30,110 bases of DNA. It comes from a bacterium (GTDB lineage: Bacteria; BMS3Abin14). The notes below the pieces were generated by a model, which was given only the letters and a program-made list of their open reading frames with translations, did not search any database and was not told where the DNA came from. Shown here in pieces: positions 1-7,892 of this stretch (position 1 is its first letter; every line of letters begins with the position of its first letter). Position numbers and translations under genes: made by a program. Where the stretch lies: positions 1 to 30,110 of the forward strand of contig JARGFV010000022.1 of assembly GCA_029210545.1 (NCBI GenBank), read 5' to 3'.

Positions 1-236
1 AGGAGTGAGCGCGGAGGCATACTTTAGTATTCCGCACAAGCGAACGACTCAGCAACGCCGCCGGAACGGAAAAGAACATCGTGAATAGTCCGGGCTAGCT
101 TGCAGCTGATAGCTGATAATGCCAACAGGGTCAAAGGGTCAGAAGGGTAAATGGGTCAGGTGGGTCATGGTTCTATTTCTGATTTTTTGGGGATCACTTT
201 GGACTTTCCACTTTGGACTTTGGACTTTGGACTTGA
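1..236. other. left-end spacer with hairpin and short repeats, no gene seen
   Basis: I see no supported gene between the window edge and the tRNA. A stem pairs gcgga (11-15) with tccgc (31-35) and atac (19-22) with gtat (27-30) around a TTTA loop. It may be the end of a longer repeat element lying to the left. The heptamer agctgat occurs twice in tandem at 104-117. Variants of gggtca recur about every eight bases between 129 and 169. An open frame crosses part of this stretch but runs into the tRNA gene and resembles nothing I recognise. Confidence 0.6.
197..234. repeat. heptanucleotide tandem tract (ttggact word)
   Basis: The word ttggact recurs with a 7-base period, perfectly in the right half and with a variant (ctttcca) in the left. 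It lies just outside the tRNA 3' hairpin. Similar period-7 tracts with other words occur in many spacers of this window. Confidence 0.75.
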
Positions 237-290
237 GCACCACTCAAATAATAAAGGGCCCGCGAAGGCCCTTTATTATTTGAGTGGTGC
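237..290 (-). terminator. 24-bp perfect hairpin at the tRNA-Leu 3' end, probable terminator
   Basis: Bases 237-260 pair perfectly with 267-290 around a 6-nt loop. Read on the - strand, the core is AAAGGGCC / GGCCCTTT followed by ATTATTT, which fits an intrinsic terminator for the tRNA. The stem continues outward and takes in the encoded CCA end (285-287), the discriminator base (288) and the last two acceptor bases (289-290) of the tRNA. The core is almost symmetrical, so it could also stop transcription entering from the left on the + strand. Confidence 0.75.
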
Positions 291-371
291 GAAAGGGGGG
301 AGTCGAACCCCCACAGAGTTGCCTCCACTGGGTCCTGAACCCAGCGCGTCTACCAGTTCCGCCACTTTCGC
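285..371 (-). tRNA. tRNA-Leu, anticodon CAG
   Basis: The reverse complement folds as a class II tRNA. The acceptor pairs GCGAAAG with CUUUCGC. The anticodon stem CUGGG/CCCAG holds the loop UUCAGGA, giving anticodon CAG for leucine CUG codons. A long variable arm (GGAGGCAACUC) follows, as expected of tRNA-Leu. The T arm is GGGGG-UUCGACU-CCCCC. The discriminator is A and CCA is encoded (285-287). The gene is divergent from rnr. Its 3' end is locked into the 24-bp hairpin at 237-290, so the primary transcript would need nuclease processing to release CCA. Confidence 0.95.
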
Positions 372-397
372 ATGATCTGCCGCATTGGTATCGTTCT

Positions 398-406
398 TGC
401 TACAAT
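398..406 (+). promoter_or_regulatory. candidate extended -10 promoter for rnr
   Basis: TGC-TACAAT matches the extended -10 pattern (TGn plus a 5/6 match to TATAAT). It lies about 95 bases before the chosen rnr start, in the spacer between the divergent tRNA and rnr. I see no convincing -35 box at normal spacing, which is tolerated in extended -10 promoters. This is inferred from motif alone. Confidence 0.35.
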
Positions 407-500
407 ATATGAAAGCACGATTCAGATGCATTCGCCTGTTCATGGGAACCAGGCAGTCGTGACCAGCAAGCCACTGCTAATTACAACAGGGAGGAAAACG

Positions 501-2804
501 TTGTCAAGGGGATACCGGGGTAAAAGGAAGAGCACGAAGAGGGGAACCCCTCGATCCCGCCCCATGCGGAACTCGGGGCAGGAAGGGGAAGAGGGGAAGG
601 GGGGGAGAAGTTCACCGCCCGCGGTGGACGAGGCCAGGATCGTCCGTTACCTGGCGGACACAGCCGGACGCCCGCTGACCGTGAAGGAACTGGGTGAAGG
701 CCTTGAAGTGCCTCCTCAGCAGCGCCGCGGACTCCGGGCCGCGGTGGACCGCCTGGTGGAAAACGGTTCCGTCATCAGGATCAAGGGCGGCCGGCTGGCC
801 CTTCCCTCACGGGTCCACCTGGTCACCGGGAAGGTTACCATCTCTCACTACGGCGACGGGATCGTAACGGGCGAAACCGATAGCCGGGAGAATGTTGAAA
901 AGGTCTACGTTCCCGCGGCCCGCCTCGGCGGCAGCATGAACGGCGACCAGGTGGTTGTGCGGGTGGAAAGAGCGCCGGTCCGCGGCCGGCACGCCGAGGG
1001 CCGGGTGATCCGGGTGGTGAAAAGGGCCCGCACCGAGATTGTGGCCTTTTACGGTGTCGAGGACGGGGTCGGGATCGCCCACCCGCAGGACGAACGGGTC
1101 GGACCGGCGGTCATCATACCGCCCGGACGGGAGGGGATGGCGATACCCGGCCAGCTCACCGTCGTGAGGCTCACCGCCTACCCGGAAAAGGGCACCATCG
1201 GCCGTGGTGAGGTGGTGGAGGTACTGGGTGAGGCGGAGACCCTCGAGACCCAGACGCGGGCCACCATCCACGCCGGCAACCTCCCCCACCGGTTCCCCCG
1301 CAAGGTGACAGGTGAATGTGCGGCCCTCCCCCGCAAACCGTCCGCCCAGGACATCGAGGGCCGGGAGGATCTGCGCCCTCTGCCCTTCGTCACCATCGAC
1401 GGCGTCAAGGCGAAAGATTTCGACGACGCCCTGTTCGCCCGTCCCAACGGTGACGGCTCCATAGACCTTTACGTGTCCATCGCCGACGTTTCCCACTATG
1501 TCGAGGCGGGTTCCGCCACCGACAGGGAGGCGCTGCTGCGAGGCAACTCCGTGTACTTTCCCGAATCGGTCATCCCCATGCTTCCGGAGCGTCTTTCCAA
1601 CGGCCTGTGCAGTTTGAACCCCGGCGTTCCCCGACTGACCTTCACCTGCCAGGTGCGCCTCGACCGCAACGGGAACCCGGTCAAGCACCGCCTCTACGAG
1701 AGTGTTATCAGGAGCGCGGCGAGGCTGACCTACAGGCAGGTGGAAGATTACCTTTCCAGCGCCGTTCCCCCGGAGGGAGCCTCGGCTGCCGTCCTCGAGA
1801 ACCTGGACCTCCTCGCCGAGGCATTCAGTCGCCTGAAAGGGAGAAGGCAAGAGAGAAAAAGCCTCGATTTCGACCTGCCCGAGCCCGAGGTCGTTTTGAG
1901 CGCCACCGGCCAGGTGGAAAACATCTACCGCGCCGAACGGTACACCTCCCACAAGGTGGTGGAAGAGTGCATGCTGCTGGCCAACGAGGTGGTGGGAAAA
2001 GTGCTCAGGGAGTCGGGGGGCCCTGGTGTCTACCGGGTCCACGAACCACCGGGAACGGAAAAAATAGAAGAGCTGAACCGCCTGCTGGCGTCCCTGGGGC
2101 TGAGGGTTCCGCCGTCGGCCAGGAACACGGCACCGTTCAGGAAAATCCTGGAAAGCACGCCCGAGGGCGGCAAAAGCCGTTTCCTGAACACAGTGATCCT
2201 CCGGACCATGATGCGGGCCCACTATTTTCCAGAGCCGGAGGGCCACTTTGCCCTGGCCCTGGGCGATTACGCCCACTTCACCTCCCCTATCAGGAGGTAC
2301 GCCGATCTCGTCGTCCACCGCCTCCTCAAAACCGTCCTCGGATATACGCCGCCGGCAGTATACGGGGATCTTGCCGCTATCTGCGAGCACATCAGCGAGA
2401 CGGAGCGCACCGCCGAAACAGCCGAGCGGGACCTCCTGGCGTGGCTCCGGACAAAGTTCATGGCCGACAAGGTCGGCCAGAACTTCACGGGAACCGTATC
2501 CGCCGTGACATCCTTTGGTTTCTTCGTGGAGCTGGAAGAATTTTTCATCGAAGGGCTCGTCCATCTGTCCTCCCTTATCGACGATTATTACCTTTTCCAT
2601 GAAGACCGCCTCATCCTTGTGGGGGAGAACACCGGTAAGGTCTTCCGCCTCGGGGACCGGCTGACCATCCAGGTGGTTTCGGTGAACCTGCCGCGCCGCC
2701 ACGTGGATTTCATGCCGGTGGACCCTGAGAGTTCGGGCAGGAGTCCGGCCGGGATTCCCCCCCGAGGTTCCGCCCGAAGTACCCGCCGGGGTTCCAAAAA
2801 ATGA
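501..2804 (+). CDS. rnr: ribonuclease R (3'-5' exoribonuclease)
   Basis: RNase R degrades structured RNA processively from the 3' end and acts in mRNA turnover and quality control of rRNA and tRNA. The TTG start at 501 is chosen because GGAGG (490-494) sits six bases upstream; it gives 767 aa. The frame stays open further upstream, but into the tRNA gene. Order: Lys/Arg-rich N-terminus (about 1-35), winged-helix segment (about 40-100), cold-shock-like OB folds, RNB catalytic domain, S1 domain (about 660-740; FTGTVSAVTSFGFFVE) and a basic Ser/Arg/Pro-rich tail. The RNB metal site reads D300-x5-D306-x-D308-D309 (IDGVKAKDFDDAL), spaced as in characterised RNase II/R enzymes. Its last codons overlap dprA (ATGA), so the two are probably co-transcribed. 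RNase II is less likely given the N-terminal winged helix and basic tail. Confidence 0.93.
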   Translation: MSRGYRGKRKSTKRGTPRSRPMRNSGQEGEEGKGGRSSPPAVDEARIVRYLADTAGRPLTVKELGEGLEVPPQQRRGLRAAVDRLVENGSVIRIKGGRLALPSRVHLVTGKVTISHYGDGIVTGETDSRENVEKVYVPAARLGGSMNGDQVVVRVERAPVRGRHAEGRVIRVVKRARTEIVAFYGVEDGVGIAHPQDERVGPAVIIPPGREGMAIPGQLTVVRLTAYPEKGTIGRGEVVEVLGEAETLETQTRATIHAGNLPHRFPRKVTGECAALPRKPSAQDIEGREDLRPLPFVTIDGVKAKDFDDALFARPNGDGSIDLYVSIADVSHYVEAGSATDREALLRGNSVYFPESVIPMLPERLSNGLCSLNPGVPRLTFTCQVRLDRNGNPVKHRLYESVIRSAARLTYRQVEDYLSSAVPPEGASAAVLENLDLLAEAFSRLKGRRQERKSLDFDLPEPEVVLSATGQVENIYRAERYTSHKVVEECMLLANEVVGKVLRESGGPGVYRVHEPPGTEKIEELNRLLASLGLRVPPSARNTAPFRKILESTPEGGKSRFLNTVILRTMMRAHYFPEPEGHFALALGDYAHFTSPIRRYADLVVHRLLKTVLGYTPPAVYGDLAAICEHISETERTAETAERDLLAWLRTKFMADKVGQNFTGTVSAVTSFGFFVELEEFFIEGLVHLSSLIDDYYLFHEDRLILVGENTGKVFRLGDRLTIQVVSVNLPRRHVDFMPVDPESSGRSPAGIPPRGSARSTRRGSKK

Positions 2805-3670
2805 CTGATATAGTTGTCACTCCCGGCGGCCCCGGGTATCCCGAGCTTCTGACCCGGATCCCGGTTCCGCCGGAAAGACTTTTCGTGAGGGGAGGGCTTG
2901 AAAGGCAGGATACGCTGGCTGTGGCTCTTGTGGGCTCCCGCAACCCCACACCCTATGGACGCCACATGGCAAGGCGCATCGCCGGGGACCTGGCCCTCGC
3001 CGGAGTGACGGTGGTCAGCGGCCTCGCGCGGGGGATCGACACGGAGGCCCACCGGGCCGCCCTGCGCAAGGGCGGCCGGACCATCGCTGTCCTGGGATGC
3101 GGACTGGATGTAGACTACCCACGGGGATCCCGGGAACTCAAGGACGCGATCTCCGGCAGCGGAGCCCTGCTCACCGAGTTTAAAAGCGGCACCCCGCCCC
3201 TGCCCGGAAACTTCCCGTCCCGGAACCGGATCATCAGTGGATCGTCACTGGCGGTCGTGGTGGTCGAGGCGGGCCGGCGGTCCGGGTCCCTCATCACGGC
3301 ACGGTGGGCACTGGACCAGGGAAGGGAAGTGATGGCGGTCCCCGGACGGGCGGACAGCCCCCAATCCGCAGGGCCCATCGACCTCATCCGGGACGGCGCC
3401 CTGCCCGTGACATGCGCGGACGATGTCCTGAGCGGTATGGGCCTGGAACTGGGCGAAGGGAGGGTCGACGAGAGAATATCCCCGGAACACGCGAAATACT
3501 CCCCCGGAAACGGACCGATCCTGCGCGCCCTGGGCCCTGGTCCGCGCCTTCCCGAGGAGCTGGTCACTGCCACCGGCTGGCCCCTCCCCAAGGTGCTGGC
3601 CTCCCTTTCCGGGCTCATGATCGAAGGCCTTGTGACCGTTGAACCGGGGGGATTATACACGCTGGCATGA
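2801..3670 (+). CDS. dprA: DNA-processing protein DprA, short form
   Basis: DprA binds incoming single-stranded DNA and loads RecA during natural transformation. The protein is 289 aa. The Rossmann-fold core covers about 1-210, with GSRNPTPYG near 46, SGLARGIDTEAH near 80, and a later stretch containing FPSRNRIISG and RSGSLITA. A C-terminal winged helix follows (about 225-289), beginning ILRALGPGPRLPEELV. Family members usually carry an N-terminal helix-hairpin-helix/SAM-like region of some 60-80 residues before the core, and this protein lacks it. The start at 2801 overlaps the rnr stop by ATGA, implying coupled translation. No other competence gene is in the window. The core signature is unmistakable; the short N-terminus is the only oddity. 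Confidence 0.9.
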   Translation: MTDIVVTPGGPGYPELLTRIPVPPERLFVRGGLERQDTLAVALVGSRNPTPYGRHMARRIAGDLALAGVTVVSGLARGIDTEAHRAALRKGGRTIAVLGCGLDVDYPRGSRELKDAISGSGALLTEFKSGTPPLPGNFPSRNRIISGSSLAVVVVEAGRRSGSLITARWALDQGREVMAVPGRADSPQSAGPIDLIRDGALPVTCADDVLSGMGLELGEGRVDERISPEHAKYSPGNGPILRALGPGPRLPEELVTATGWPLPKVLASLSGLMIEGLVTVEPGGLYTLA

Positions 3671-3825
3671 ACCGACCCGGAGACAGGACGACGGGGAGAC
3701 ACGGGGGAAGGGGCCATGGGGCGGTCACAGGAACGCAGTGATCTGAAAAAGTCATTCCCCGCGTCATTCGGCCCGTTTCACCATATTTTATTGGCATGAA
3801 AAACCGAGCAGTATCCTTGAGTTAT

Positions 3826-3869
3826 ACCCGAAATCCTGGCTCGTACCTGCTCCTGGCTGGATTTCGGGT
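3826..3869. other. 11-bp stem-loop with 22-nt loop
   Basis: acccgaaatcc (3826-3836) pairs perfectly with ggatttcgggt (3859-3869). No T-run follows on the + strand; instead a TTGACA box begins one base after the stem. It could be an operator-like or transcript structure associated with that possible promoter. Confidence 0.5.
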
Positions 3870-3870
3870 G

Positions 3871-3900
3871 TTGACAAACCATCCCCTATTCTGGTTTAGA
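3871..3900 (+). promoter_or_regulatory. possible sigma-70 promoter upstream of topA
   Basis: TTGACA at 3871-3876 is a perfect -35 box. With an 18-base spacer, the -10 position reads TTTAGA (3895-3900), a poor match. A transcript from here would reach topA only after crossing the multi-hairpin element at 4033-4184. Confidence 0.3.
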
Positions 3901-3916
3901 GGCTGTCTTGAAACAG

Positions 3917-3944
3917 TTGAGAGTTACGGGTTGAGAGTTACGGG
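3917..3944. repeat. tandem 14-mer (two heptad pairs)
   Basis: ttgagagttacggg occurs twice head to tail (3917-3930 and 3931-3944), followed by a third partial start, ttgatgg. The 14-base period is two heptads, matching the period-7 habit of the other spacers. Confidence 0.75.
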
Positions 3945-4024
3945 TTGATGGCACCCGTCCATTCCATCCAGCGGGCGGGTTTACGTACTTCCGGTCCTTA
4001 TTCTCGATCCTCGTCTTTTTACTC

Positions 4025-4192
4025 TCAACTTTGACAGGGTCGCAAAAAGTCCAATCCGGGACTTTTCGCTCAACGGAAAGGGAAAAGCGTCGTTTTCCCT
4101 TTCCTTACAAATCAATGACTTACAGTGTGAGTCATTGATTTGGGCGCCCCGCGCGGGGCGCGTTGATGACTTTTTGCGAAGTCATCAACTTT
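4025..4192. mobile_element. MITE-like multi-hairpin element, copy 1 (with flanking 8-bp repeats)
   Basis: The core 4033-4184 is flanked by tcaacttt at 4025-4032 and 4185-4192, as expected for a target-site duplication. Terminal inverted repeats are tcgcaaaaagtc (4040-4051) and gactttttgcga (4168-4179). Five consecutive stems are visible: 4045-4052/4059-4066; 4075-4086/4093-4104 (12 bp); 4109-4120/4130-4141 (12 bp); 4144-4150/4155-4161 (7 bp, loop gcgc); and 4162-4172/4179-4189 (11 bp). The first and last stems are mutually exclusive with pairing of the ends. It encodes no protein. A near-identical copy lies at 27923-28091. It resembles a non-autonomous transposable element or REP/BIME-like unit, but I do not recognise a named family. 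Confidence 0.75.
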
Positions 4193-4238
4193 CAACCATT
4201 CTGACCAACCATTCTGACGCGGGAGCGCTGGTAAATTT

Positions 4239-6497
4239 ATGAGCAAAGACCTGATCATCGTCGAGTCGCCGACCAAGGCGAAGACCATCGGCCGTATCCT
4301 GGGAAGCGACTATGACGTTCTGTCCTCCAACGGGCATGTCATCGACCTGCCTACCAAGGAGCTGGCCGTAGACCCCGAAAACGGGTTCGCCCTGAAAAAC
4401 CAGGTCATCCCCAGCAAGAAGAAGGTCCTCTCCCAGATCACCAAGGCATCCAGAGATGCCGGGAGGGTCCTTCTGGCTACTGACCCTGACCGTGAAGGCG
4501 AGGCCATCGGCTACCTCATCAGCCGGCACATCAAGGTGTCCGAGGAAAAGGTCTTCCGGGTCATGTTCCACGAGATCACCAGGTCCGGCATTCTCAATGC
4601 CCTTGAAAACCCGGGGAAGGTGGACGAGCGCAGGTTCCAGGCCCAGCAGGCAAGGCGGGCCATCGACCGCCTCGTGGGGTACAAGGTGAGCCCCGTCCTC
4701 TGGAAAAAGATCAAGAGGGGACTTTCCGCAGGCCGTGTCCAATCCGTAGCTCTTCGACTCATCTGTGAAAGGGAGAAGGAGATCAGGGCCTTCATCCCGG
4801 AGGATTACTTCCTCGTCCACTCGATCCTGGAAGCAGACGAAGCCCCCACAATCAAGGCCCGGGTCGTCTCCATGGAGGATGGGAAAACCGCCTTCAGGAA
4901 CGGCCGGATCCCCGATGAAAAAACGGCCCAGGCCATCCGGGAAACGCTCCTCGTTGAACCCCACACCGTGGCAGACCTCCAGGTCAAAGAGAGCATGAAA
5001 TCTCCCCCGCCGCCCTTTATCACCAGCACTCTCCAGCAGGAGGCGGCACGCAAACTGCGTTTCACGGCCAAAAAGACAATGATGGTCGCCCAGCAGCTGT
5101 ATGAGGGAGTCAACCTGGGAGAGATGGGGACCATGGGGCTCATCACCTACATGAGGACCGATTCCGTAAGGGTCGCCAGCCAGGCCCTCGACGCGGCCCG
5201 GCTGAAGATCAAGGAAAAGTTCGGCAGCCGGTACTTACCCTCGTCTCCCAGGCACTACAAGAACCGGAAGGGCGCCCAGGACGCCCACGAGGCTGTGCGG
5301 CCCAGCCGCCCCGACCTCTCCCCTGAGGCGGTCTCGGCTTTCCTCGAAAAAGACCAGGCACGGCTCTATGAGCTTATCTACAAACGGTTTCTCGCCTCCC
5401 AGATGGAAAACGCCAGGATCGAGCGGACGAAAGTCCAGATCTCGGCGGGCCCCATCGGCCTGGCCGCCTCCGGGCAGAGAGTCCTGTTCCCGGGCTTTAC
5501 CGCCCTTTACGAGGAAGGCCGGGACGACAACGGGGACGGCGAACCTGATCTGCCGCCCCTGACGGCGGGCCAGAACCTGGGTCTCGAGGATGTCGAGATG
5601 GAAAAGAAAACGACGCAGCCTCCTCCCCGCTACACGGAAGCGACCCTGGTCAAGGCAATGGAGGAAAAGGGGATCGGACGTCCCAGCACCTATGCGGCCA
5701 TCCTGGACACCATCCGCAAGCGCACCTATGCGGTCATGACGGAAAGCAGGCGATTTTTCCCCACATCCCTGGGAATCGGCGTCAACGACTACCTCGTCTC
5801 CCGCTTCCCCCGGCTGGTGGACGTGGATTTCACAGCCCACATGGAGGACGAACTGGACCTCGTGGAAGAGGGAGACAAGGGCTACCTCGAGATCCTGAAC
5901 GAGTTCTATACTCCCTTTTCCTCGGAACTCGCCGCCGTGGAGGAAAAGGACGAGGAGTACATCTGGGGCATGACCGACATCCCGTGCCCGGAGTGCAAGG
6001 AGCTTCTCAAGGTTCGGACCAGCCCCCGCACCGGCGAGTTTCTTGCCTGTTCAGGCTACCCGGAATGCCGGTTCACTTCCGATTTCAAGCAGACGGACGA
6101 CGGCGGCATAACCCTCACTTCGGGCGAGACGAGGCCGGAAAAATGCCCCGAATGCGAAAGCCCCATGACGGTCAAGCAGGGGCCCACCGGTCCTTTCCTG
6201 GGGTGTACCCGTTATCCGGAATGCAAGGGTACCCGTCCCCTTACCACTGGAGTGACCTGCCCGCTGGAAGGGTGCCCGGGAGACCTGGTGGTGCGGCGGA
6301 CCCGGAAGGGCAAGACATTCTACGGCTGCAGCGCCTATCCTGACTGCACCTTCGCCGTCTGGGACGAACCGGCAGCGTCCCCCTGTCCCGCCTGCGGTTT
6401 CCCGGTCATGACACGCAAGTCTACAAAACGCGGCGACATGATGGTGTGCGCCGACAAGGAGTGCGGCCACCGGGTGCAGGGAGATGAGTCTGGTTAA
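4239..6497 (+). CDS. topA: DNA topoisomerase I
   Basis: This type IA topoisomerase relaxes negative supercoils through a transient 5'-phosphotyrosine link. It is 752 aa, the ordinary length for a bacterial enzyme with zinc modules. The TOPRIM domain begins at LIIVESPTKAKTIG, with E9 and the acidic triad D82/D84/E86 in TDPDREGEA. The active-site tyrosine is Y304 in GLITYMRTDS. The C-terminal part (about 583-749) holds four cysteine-rich zinc-ribbon modules, beginning CPECKELL, CPECESPM, CPLEGCPG and CPACGFPV; the last two are slightly irregular. The ATG at 4239 has only a weak, distant purine stretch (gggag, 4221-4225), and no other start is plausible. The 3' end overlaps trmFO by 14 bases. 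The MITE-like element lies directly upstream. Confidence 0.96.
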   Translation: MSKDLIIVESPTKAKTIGRILGSDYDVLSSNGHVIDLPTKELAVDPENGFALKNQVIPSKKKVLSQITKASRDAGRVLLATDPDREGEAIGYLISRHIKVSEEKVFRVMFHEITRSGILNALENPGKVDERRFQAQQARRAIDRLVGYKVSPVLWKKIKRGLSAGRVQSVALRLICEREKEIRAFIPEDYFLVHSILEADEAPTIKARVVSMEDGKTAFRNGRIPDEKTAQAIRETLLVEPHTVADLQVKESMKSPPPPFITSTLQQEAARKLRFTAKKTMMVAQQLYEGVNLGEMGTMGLITYMRTDSVRVASQALDAARLKIKEKFGSRYLPSSPRHYKNRKGAQDAHEAVRPSRPDLSPEAVSAFLEKDQARLYELIYKRFLASQMENARIERTKVQISAGPIGLAASGQRVLFPGFTALYEEGRDDNGDGEPDLPPLTAGQNLGLEDVEMEKKTTQPPPRYTEATLVKAMEEKGIGRPSTYAAILDTIRKRTYAVMTESRRFFPTSLGIGVNDYLVSRFPRLVDVDFTAHMEDELDLVEEGDKGYLEILNEFYTPFSSELAAVEEKDEEYIWGMTDIPCPECKELLKVRTSPRTGEFLACSGYPECRFTSDFKQTDDGGITLTSGETRPEKCPECESPMTVKQGPTGPFLGCTRYPECKGTRPLTTGVTCPLEGCPGDLVVRRTRKGKTFYGCSAYPDCTFAVWDEPAASPCPACGFPVMTRKSTKRGDMMVCADKECGHRVQGDESG

Positions 6498-7794
6498 AGT
6501 CATCGGGGGAGGGCTGGCCGGCAGTGAAGCCGCCTGGCAGATCGCCCGTCGTGGTATCCCCGTCACGCTGTTCGAGATGAGGCCCGGCAGCTCCTCCCCG
6601 GCTCACAGGACCGGTGATTTGGCCGAACTCGTCTGCAGCAACTCCCTCAAATCATCCAGAACCGACCGTGCAGGCGGCCTTCTCAAGGAAGAGCTTGCCC
6701 TGTGCGGCAGCCTGCTCCTCGAGGCGGCCGGCAGATCCGCGGTTCCCGGGGGATCGGCCCTGTGCGTTGACAGGGGGGAATTTGCCGGGATGGTCACCGA
6801 GGCCCTCGAGGGCTCTCCCCTCGTCACCGTTGTCAGGGAGGAGGCCACCTCGATCCCCGCCGAAGGACCGGTGGTGGTCGCCTCCGGCCCCCTCACCTCG
6901 GATGCCCTCGCCGCCTCGGCCGGGCAGATCCTGGGGTCGGAGCGGCTTTTCTTTTACGACGCCATCGCCCCCATCGTCCAGGCCGACAGCATCGACTGGA
7001 GCCGGGTCTTCGTACAGGACCGCTACCAGGACGCCGCAGGCAGCGCCTACGTCAACTGCCCCCTGGACAAGGACCAGTACGAAACCCTGCTCATGGCCCT
7101 GAGGGAAGCCGACCCTCTCAAACCCCACGAGTTCGAGGACGCGAAATATTTCGAGGCGTGCATGCCCATCGAAGAACTGGCGTCCAGGGGAGACAGGACC
7201 CTGGCCTACGGATCCTGGAGGCCGACAGGGCTGACCGATCCGAGGACGGGAAAACGCCCCCATGCCGTCATCCAGCTTCGCCCCGAAAACAGGGCTGCCA
7301 CGGCTTACAGCATGGTGGGGTTCCAGACCCGGCTGCGCTTCGGCGACCAGGAAAGGATCTTCCGCACCATCCCCGGTTTTGCGAACGCGAAGTTCGAAAG
7401 GCTGGGTACGATCCACCGGAACACCTACGTGGACGCTCCTGCCTGCCTTGACCGCCACCAGCGCACCAGGGGCAGGCCCGATCTTTTTTTCACCGGGCAG
7501 CTGGCGGGGGTGGAAGGGTACGTCGAGTCCATGGCCAGCGGCCTCATGACCGGCCTTTACGTGGCAACGATGCTGGAAGGGAAGATCATCGACCCGCCTC
7601 CTCCGACAACCATGACCGGGGCGATCCTGGCCAGGCTTTCCGACACCGGGACATCCCCCTTCACACCGGTGAACGCCCAGTTCGGGCTCCTGCCTCCCCT
7701 GACCGGGCAGCCCCGCAAAAAGGACCTGAAACGCCAGGCGTTAGCGGAACGCGCCCTGGCTGACATGGCCGGATGGTTTTCAGCTATCAGCTGA
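6484..7794 (+). CDS. trmFO: methylenetetrahydrofolate-tRNA-(uracil-5-)-methyltransferase TrmFO
   Basis: TrmFO is an FAD enzyme that makes 5-methyluridine at position 54 of the tRNA T-loop, taking the methyl carbon from methylenetetrahydrofolate. The protein is 436 aa. The N-terminal FAD motif is GGGLAGSEAAW (8-18). C51 (LVCSNSLKSS) and C226 (YFEACMPIEE) match the two functional cysteines reported for Bacillus subtilis TrmFO (C53 and C226). The C-terminal GQLAGVEGYVESMASG stretch is typical. It overlaps topA by 14 bases, a common adjacency in deltaproteobacteria and Firmicutes, so the two should be one transcript. The protein ends near a tcagctatcagctgat near-palindrome. Confidence 0.96.
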   Translation: MSLVKVIGGGLAGSEAAWQIARRGIPVTLFEMRPGSSSPAHRTGDLAELVCSNSLKSSRTDRAGGLLKEELALCGSLLLEAAGRSAVPGGSALCVDRGEFAGMVTEALEGSPLVTVVREEATSIPAEGPVVVASGPLTSDALAASAGQILGSERLFFYDAIAPIVQADSIDWSRVFVQDRYQDAAGSAYVNCPLDKDQYETLLMALREADPLKPHEFEDAKYFEACMPIEELASRGDRTLAYGSWRPTGLTDPRTGKRPHAVIQLRPENRAATAYSMVGFQTRLRFGDQERIFRTIPGFANAKFERLGTIHRNTYVDAPACLDRHQRTRGRPDLFFTGQLAGVEGYVESMASGLMTGLYVATMLEGKIIDPPPPTTMTGAILARLSDTGTSPFTPVNAQFGLLPPLTGQPRKKDLKRQALAERALADMAGWFSAIS

Positions 7795-7892
7795 TCGCTC
7801 CCGGATCACAGGTCTGCCCAGGGCGGCCCGTGCTGGACTTTCACCCGCAAAAACCCTATTATTTTTGTTTTCCGATCGGGGGAACAAGGTCC

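Larger units (their letters stand above)
3671..4024. other. non-coding spacer before the first structured element
   Basis: This is the left part of the 568-bp gap between dprA and topA. It holds a large hairpin (3826-3869), a possible promoter (3871-3900) and a tandem 14-mer (3917-3944). The 14-mer word ttgagagtta has a partial inverted partner at about 4020-4030. A 27-codon frame beginning at 3716 has no recognisable product. No RNA gene is evident. Confidence 0.6.

Noticed and set aside
151-375. Short + strand frame at the left end
   Set aside because: It runs through the terminator hairpin and the tRNA-Leu gene and has no recognisable product.
807-2702. A 631-codon open frame on the - strand opposite rnr
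   Set aside because: It lies entirely opposite a well-supported RNase R gene, has low-complexity composition typical of the antisense of a GC-rich gene, and shows no family motif.
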